Positions 60,028-64,000 of a DNA stretch of 64,000 bases are shown in pieces. Location of the stretch: the NCBI RefSeq assembly GCF_000512205.2, contig NZ_CP006644.1, forward strand, positions 6,141,898 through 6,205,897, written 5' to 3'. The notes beneath the pieces were generated by a model. It worked only from the letters and a program-made list of their open reading frames with translations, had not been told where the DNA came from and ran no database searches. The number at the start of each line of letters is the position of its first letter. Positions within the stretch are counted from its first letter, which is position 1. This DNA is from Sphingomonas sanxanigenens DSM 19645 = NX02. Its GTDB lineage: Bacteria > Pseudomonadota > Alphaproteobacteria > Sphingomonadales > Sphingomonadaceae. The position numbers and the translations under genes were made by a program.

Positions 60028-61560
60028 CTATCCTGCCAGCCACATCGCCGCGGCGCCGACGGCCGCCGCGACCACGGCCACCACGCCATAGCGCCAGCCG
60101 CCGCCCAGCCGCACCACCTGCACCTCGGCGAGCGGCGGGGAGGGGGGTGCGGCGCCCGCGGGCGGGAAGCGCGCTTCGATGCGGCGGATGAGGTCGGGAA
60201 GGCGCACCAGCGTCGCCACATCCTCGCGCAGCCGGTCGGCGATGGCGGCTTCGGGGCCGAGTTCGTCGCGCAGCCATTGCTGGACGAAGGGGGCGGCAGT
60301 TTCCCACATGTTGATATCGGGATCGAGCGCGGTCGCGACGCCTTCCACCATGACCATCGTCTTCTGCAGCAGCAGCAGGTGCGGCTGGGTCTGCATGTCG
60401 AAGTCGCGCGTGATCGCGAACAGGCCGTCGAGTATCTGACCGACCGACAGTTCCTTCACCGGCCGCCCGCGCATCGGCTCGCCCACAGCACGCAGCGCCG
60501 TCGCGAACTCGGCGACATTGTGGTGCGCGGGCACATATTGCGCCTCGAAATGAATCTCGGCGACACGGCGGTAGTTGCCGGTGATGAGGCCGTAGAGAAT
60601 CTCGGCCAGCCACAGCCGTGCGCGCCGGTCGATGCGGCCCATGATGCCGAAGTCGATCGCCGCCAGATTGCCGTCGGGCAGCGCGAACAGATTGCCCTGG
60701 TGCATGTCGGCATGGAAGAAACCCTCGGCGATCGCCTGCCGCAGGAAGGCGCGGACCAGCCGGTGCGCGAGCGCCGCGGGGTCGTGTCCCGCCGCGATCA
60801 ATCCCTCGCGATTGGAAAGCTTGATGCCGTCCAGCCATTCGAGCGTCAGCACCTTGCCCGAGGTGCGCTGCCAGTCGATCGCGGGGATGACGAAGCCGGG
60901 CTCCGCCTGCATGCCTTCGGCCAGTTCGGAGGCGGAGGCGGCTTCGCGGCGCAGGTCGAGTTCGCGCGCGGTCCAGCGCTTGAAGGTGGCGATGACGAGG
61001 CGGGGGCGCAGTCGCGCGGGTTCGCCGCCCATCGCCTCGACCTGCGCGGCCGCCCACTCATAGGTGTCGATCGCGCGGGCGAAATCCTTTTCCACGCCGG
61101 GGCGCAGCACCTTGACCGCGACGTCGCGGCCATCGGTGGTGATCCCGCGATGGACCTGCGCGATCGAGGCGGCGCCGACCGGCACCGGATCGAGGCTGGC
61201 GAACAGATCCTGCCACGGCCGGCCGAAAGAGGCATGGATCTGCCGTTCGATGTCCGCGAAGGGCAAGGGCGGCAACGCATCCTGCAGGCGCAGCAGATCG
61301 CGCGCGGCCTCCTCGCCGACGAGGTCGGGGCGGGTGGCGAGCGTCTGGCCGAGCTTGATCGCGGCGGGGCCGATCGCCTGGAAGGCGTCCGCATAGGCGG
61401 GCTGTTTCGGCACGCGCGCGCCGAAGCGGGCGATGCGTGCAAGGCGGCGCACCGGCGGCGGGGTCAGCGGATCACGTTCGATGCCCTGAAGCGCGCCGTA
61501 ACGCGCGAGGATGCGGCCCCATTTCAGGAGGCGCCAGACGTGGACGGCGGGGCGGGTCAA
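60028..61560 (-). CDS. ubiB: ubiquinone biosynthesis kinase-like protein UbiB
   Basis: A 510-aa protein of the ADCK/UbiB atypical kinase family. The KxGQ motif is in AAIKLGQTLATRPDLVG, the Ala-rich loop in VPVGAASIAQVHRGI, and the catalytic segments in FFHADMHQGNLFALPDG and AAIDFGIMGRID. The C-terminus has a hydrophobic segment (YGVVAVVAAAVGAAAMWLAG). It supports CoQ synthesis by extracting lipid intermediates. It follows ubiE by 43 bp. Confidence 0.95.
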   Translation of the reverse strand: MTRPAVHVWRLLKWGRILARYGALQGIERDPLTPPPVRRLARIARFGARVPKQPAYADAFQAIGPAAIKLGQTLATRPDLVGEEAARDLLRLQDALPPLPFADIERQIHASFGRPWQDLFASLDPVPVGAASIAQVHRGITTDGRDVAVKVLRPGVEKDFARAIDTYEWAAAQVEAMGGEPARLRPRLVIATFKRWTARELDLRREAASASELAEGMQAEPGFVIPAIDWQRTSGKVLTLEWLDGIKLSNREGLIAAGHDPAALAHRLVRAFLRQAIAEGFFHADMHQGNLFALPDGNLAAIDFGIMGRIDRRARLWLAEILYGLITGNYRRVAEIHFEAQYVPAHHNVAEFATALRAVGEPMRGRPVKELSVGQILDGLFAITRDFDMQTQPHLLLLQKTMVMVEGVATALDPDINMWETAAPFVQQWLRDELGPEAAIADRLREDVATLVRLPDLIRRIEARFPPAGAAPPSPPLAEVQVVRLGGGWRYGVVAVVAAAVGAAAMWLAG

Positions 61561-61603
61561 GCGGCTGCGCCTCCGGCGACGGCGCGAGCGGGAAGGAGGC
61601 GCA

Positions 61604-62335
61604 TCAGATTTTCCAGCCGCTGTGGATCGCGACGAGGCCGCCGAGCAACGGCTCCACCTGCGTGCGCACGAAACCGGCCTTGCCGATCATCCCCTCGAAG
61701 GTGGGCATGTCGGGAAAGCGGCGGATCGATTCGATCAGATAGCGATAGCTGTCGGCATCGTTCGCCAGCAGCTTGCCGAGCTTGGGCACCATGTGATGCG
61801 AATAGGCGTCGTAGACCTCGGCGAAGCCGGGCCACAGCGTCGTCGAAAACTCCAGGCAGAAGAAGCGGCCGCCGCGCTTCAGCACGCGGTGCGCCTCGCC
61901 AAGCGCCTGCTGGATGTGGGTGACGTTGCGGATGCCGAACGCGATCGTATAGGCGTCGAACTGGCGATCGGAGAACGTCAGCGTCTCCGCATTCTGTTCG
62001 GACCAGACGAGGCCGGTGAGCCCCTTCTTCTGCGCGCGCTCCATGCCGACGGCCAGCATGTCGGCATTGATGTCAGACACGGTCACCTGCGCGCCCGATC
62101 GCTGGATGCGGAAGGCGATGTCGCCGGTGCCGCCCGCCATGTCGAGCACCTGTTCGCCGGCGCGGGGCTTCAGCCGGCGCACGAAGCGGTCCTTCCACAG
62201 CCGGTGCATGCCGCCCGACATGGCGTCGTTCATCAGGTCATAGCGGCGGGCGACGTTCGAGAAGACTTCGCCGACGCGTCCGGTCTTTTCCGAAGCGTCG
62301 ATATTCTCGTAGCCGAAGGATACGGTGTCGGTCAT
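61604..62335 (-). CDS. ubiE: UbiE, ubiquinone C-methyltransferase
   Basis: A 243-aa SAM methyltransferase. Family marks: DTVSFGYENIDASEKTGRVG, VFSNVARRYDLMNDAMSGGM, VLDMAGGTGDIAFRIQ and the C-terminal HRVLKRGGRFFCLEFST. It methylates the ring in ubiquinone (and menaquinone) synthesis. First gene of the ubiE-ubiB unit, divergent from mutM. Confidence 0.96.
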   Translation of the reverse strand: MTDTVSFGYENIDASEKTGRVGEVFSNVARRYDLMNDAMSGGMHRLWKDRFVRRLKPRAGEQVLDMAGGTGDIAFRIQRSGAQVTVSDINADMLAVGMERAQKKGLTGLVWSEQNAETLTFSDRQFDAYTIAFGIRNVTHIQQALGEAHRVLKRGGRFFCLEFSTTLWPGFAEVYDAYSHHMVPKLGKLLANDADSYRYLIESIRRFPDMPTFEGMIGKAGFVRTQVEPLLGGLVAIHSGWKI

Positions 62336-62427
62336 CGCATGCCCTTAGCCGCGCGCGGGACGGGCAGCAAACCGAACCTGCGCCGGGCCGTTCCGCGCGA
62401 TCGCGAATTGGGCTAAGCGGCTGCGGC

Positions 62428-63240
62428 ATGCCTGAACTTCCCGAAGTCGAAACCACCGTCGCGGGCCTCCGATCGGTGCTGCTGGGCGAGCGGCTGGCGC
62501 GTGTCGAGCCACGCCGCGCCGACCTGCGTCGCCCGATCCCGGTCGACCTGCGTCAGCGGCTCACCGGCGCCACCGTCACCGCGCTCGGCCGCCGCGCCAA
62601 ATATGGGCTGATCGACACCGATCGGGGCGACACGTTGATCTTCCATCTCGGCATGTCCGGGCGCTGGCGCGTCGAGCCCAAGGAGATAGGCCGGCACGAT
62701 CATCTGCTGATCGAGACGGACAGCGGCAGGCGCCTCTCGCTCAACGATCCGCGCCGCTTCGGCTCGCTCGACATCGTCCGCACCGACGCGCTGGCGGACT
62801 TCGCCTCCTTTGCCGCGCTCGGCCCGGAACCGCTGGGCGACGGGTTCGACGCCGCGCATCTGGCCGACGCCTTCGCCGGGCGAATCGCGCCGGTGAAGGC
62901 ACTGCTGCTCGATCAGCGAATCGTTGCGGGGCTCGGCAACATCTATGTCTGCGAGGCGCTGCATATCGCGAGGATCGCGCCGGACAGGGCGGGCGGGCTC
63001 ATCCCGCGCGCGAAGCTGAAGGCGCTGGTCGTCGCGGTGCGCCAGGTGCTGGCGGCGGCGATCGCAGCGGGGGGATCCACGCTGCGCGACTATGCGCGGC
63101 CCGACGGCGAGCTGGGCTATTTCCAGAAGCAATGGCTGGTCTATGGCCGCGAGGGTGAGGCGTGCGCGTGCGGCACGATCGTCAGCCGGCGTGTCGATGG
63201 CGGGCGATCGACCTTCTACTGCGCGAAATGCCAGCGCTGA
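62428..63240 (+). CDS. mutM: formamidopyrimidine-DNA glycosylase
   Basis: A 270-aa Fpg that removes 8-oxoguanine and cuts the AP site. It starts MPELPEVETTVAGL with the nucleophile P2 and E3, has the K57-region GRRAKYGLIDTD, the helix-two-turn-helix (LDQRIVAGLGNIYVCEALHI) and a C-terminal zinc finger (CACGTIVSRRVDGGRSTFYC). Divergent from ubiE, 97 bp before rpsT. Confidence 0.96.
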   Translation: MPELPEVETTVAGLRSVLLGERLARVEPRRADLRRPIPVDLRQRLTGATVTALGRRAKYGLIDTDRGDTLIFHLGMSGRWRVEPKEIGRHDHLLIETDSGRRLSLNDPRRFGSLDIVRTDALADFASFAALGPEPLGDGFDAAHLADAFAGRIAPVKALLLDQRIVAGLGNIYVCEALHIARIAPDRAGGLIPRAKLKALVVAVRQVLAAAIAAGGSTLRDYARPDGELGYFQKQWLVYGREGEACACGTIVSRRVDGGRSTFYCAKCQR

Positions 63241-63336
63241 TGGTTGACCGAATCTCCGAAAGCTGCTTATAGCGCCGCCTTCACGGTGCGGGTGCTTCCC
63301 GCGCCGCTTCCATTATTGCGAAATTTGAGGACGAGC

Positions 63337-63600
63337 ATGGCGAACACGCCCCAGGCAAAGAAGCGTATCCGGCGCAACGGGCGTCGCGCGGTGGTCAACG
63401 GCAATCGCGTTTCGCGCATCCGTACCTTCGTGAAGAAGGTCGAGAGCGCGCTGACCGCCGGTGACAAGGCCGCGGCGGTCGCCGCGCTGTCCGAAGCGCA
63501 GCCGGAGCTGGCGCGCGGCGTCGCCAAGGGCGTGCTTCACAAGAACACGGCGTCGCGCAAGTTCGCGCGCCTGACCAAGGCGGTCGCCGCGCTCGGCTGA
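63337..63600 (+). CDS. rpsT: 30S ribosomal protein S20
   Basis: An 87-aa basic protein ([20 protein letters not shown]...) with the three-helix S20 fold; it binds 16S rRNA. The conserved start is at 63337. In sphingomonads rpsT lies just upstream of dnaA. Confidence 0.97.
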   Translation: MANTPQAKKRIRRNGRRAVVNGNRVSRIRTFVKKVESALTAGDKAAAVAALSEAQPELARGVAKGVLHKNTASRKFARLTKAVAALG

Positions 63601-63624
63601 CATCTTCGTCATTCGTTAATAATT

Positions 63625-63656
63625 AAGCCCGTCGGCACGCGCCGGCGGGCTTTTTT
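63625..63656 (+). terminator. intrinsic terminator of rpsT
   Basis: AAGCCCGTCGGC and GCCGGCGGGCTT form a GC-rich stem with a short loop, followed by T6. It lies 25 bp after rpsT. Confidence 0.85.
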
Positions 63657-64000
63657 CGCATTTGCAGCATGGAATGCGCTGCGACGGTGCCTGTCACAAA
63701 GGCAATTCGATCGAATCCCGAAACCCTAGGATTTCCCGCGATTCGGGCGTCACCGATCCGAAACGCTAGTGAAATAATCTCGTGTTTTCAGCGGCATGAG
63801 ACGGCATTCTAGGAGTTTCTAGGGGTTGAACGAGTCAACCGCCTTTATTTCATTTTTTTGACCGGGGTGCCTCTTGATCGGGGGTCGTTTGGCTCACAGA
63901 AATCAGATGTCCCCGCGGTAACGACTCACTTCGCGGGGGACAGCAGTATAGCGTGACAGGCTTTTCCGAGGGCGCAACCCTCGGTGGGGGAAGCTGTTGC
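63657..64000 (+). promoter_or_regulatory. leader/promoter region upstream of a presumed dnaA
   Basis: No gene is visible. The stretch holds four GANTC sites (63713, 63740, 63832, 63923), a TTCTAGG direct repeat 10 bp apart (63807 and 63817), an AT-rich stretch around 63841-63862, and two hairpins (63909-63941 and 63966-63984). The gene to the right is expected to be dnaA from the known order rpsT-dnaA, but it lies outside the window. No clear DnaA box (TTATNCACA) is seen. Confidence 0.5.

Noticed and set aside
63657..64000. Replication origin
   Set aside because: No DnaA-box cluster (TTATNCACA) is seen; sequence fits the dnaA leader better. In related species oriC may lie elsewhere.
1..64000. 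CRISPR array or insertion sequence
   Set aside because: No regularly spaced repeats with unique spacers, no transposase gene with terminal repeats apart from the GIY-YIG cassette.

Overview
The window looks like one chromosomal segment of a Sphingomonas-type alphaproteobacterium (order Sphingomonadales). The inference rests on very high GC, dense short-overlap operons, the rpsT gene followed by what looks like the dnaA leader at the right end, alphaproteobacterial regulatory signals (a GTTC-N7-GTTC SOS box and a cluster of GANTC sites), and proteins typical of the group. No rRNA, intact tRNA, CRISPR array or insertion sequence is visible.

Positions 1 to about 5.9 kb are the right end of an integrated phage or phage-like element. 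It holds an overlapping spanin pair, a secreted excalibur-domain protein, a noncoding stretch full of terminator-like hairpins, a two-gene cargo unit (a 249-aa protein plus a PIN-domain nuclease), a set of small phage-type genes, and a LexA-type box between a YozE-like cluster and a HIRAN-domain gene. It ends in a duplicated 3' part of tRNA-Val(GAC), which should be the right attachment site. The intact tRNA and the integrase would lie left of the window.

From 6 to 18 kb the genes are mostly housekeeping or of unknown role: a serine hydrolase, bacterioferritin with its small ferredoxin bfd, DUF418, DUF3052 and Mpo1-like proteins, a family 5 uracil-DNA glycosylase, a TPR/winged-helix regulator, a beta-propeller protein, a pentapeptide-repeat protein, an SDR and a GST. 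From 18 to 20 kb lies a small accessory patch: a BrnT/BrnA toxin-antitoxin pair and a HEPN-like protein with a C-terminal HTH. From 20 to 28 kb a two-component system faces a heavy-metal RND efflux operon (adaptor, pump, DUF3240, TolC-like), with a helically phased direct repeat between them.

From 28 to 38 kb come a beta-propeller-like protein, a large autotransporter with acidic inserts, the agmatine-to-putrescine pair aguA/aguB, and two exported peptidases (M28 and S9). From 38 to 44.8 kb are rpsD, a chorismate mutase, trmJ, nrdR-glyA-rpiB and an ECF sigma/anti-sigma pair. In front of trmJ sits a GIY-YIG nuclease reading frame bounded by 47-bp compound inverted repeats and open straight into trmJ; this is the strongest candidate here for an undescribed mobile cassette. 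From 44.8 to 64 kb are the betaine-lipid genes btaA/btaB behind a Pho-box-like repeat, Uma2 and DUF695 proteins, hemA, murI, plsY-dprA-membrane protein-topA, a DsrE/ThiF/dut run, coaBC with a small CcdA-like partner, a RlaP-like nucleotidyltransferase, ubiE-ubiB, mutM, rpsT and the region upstream of the presumed dnaA.
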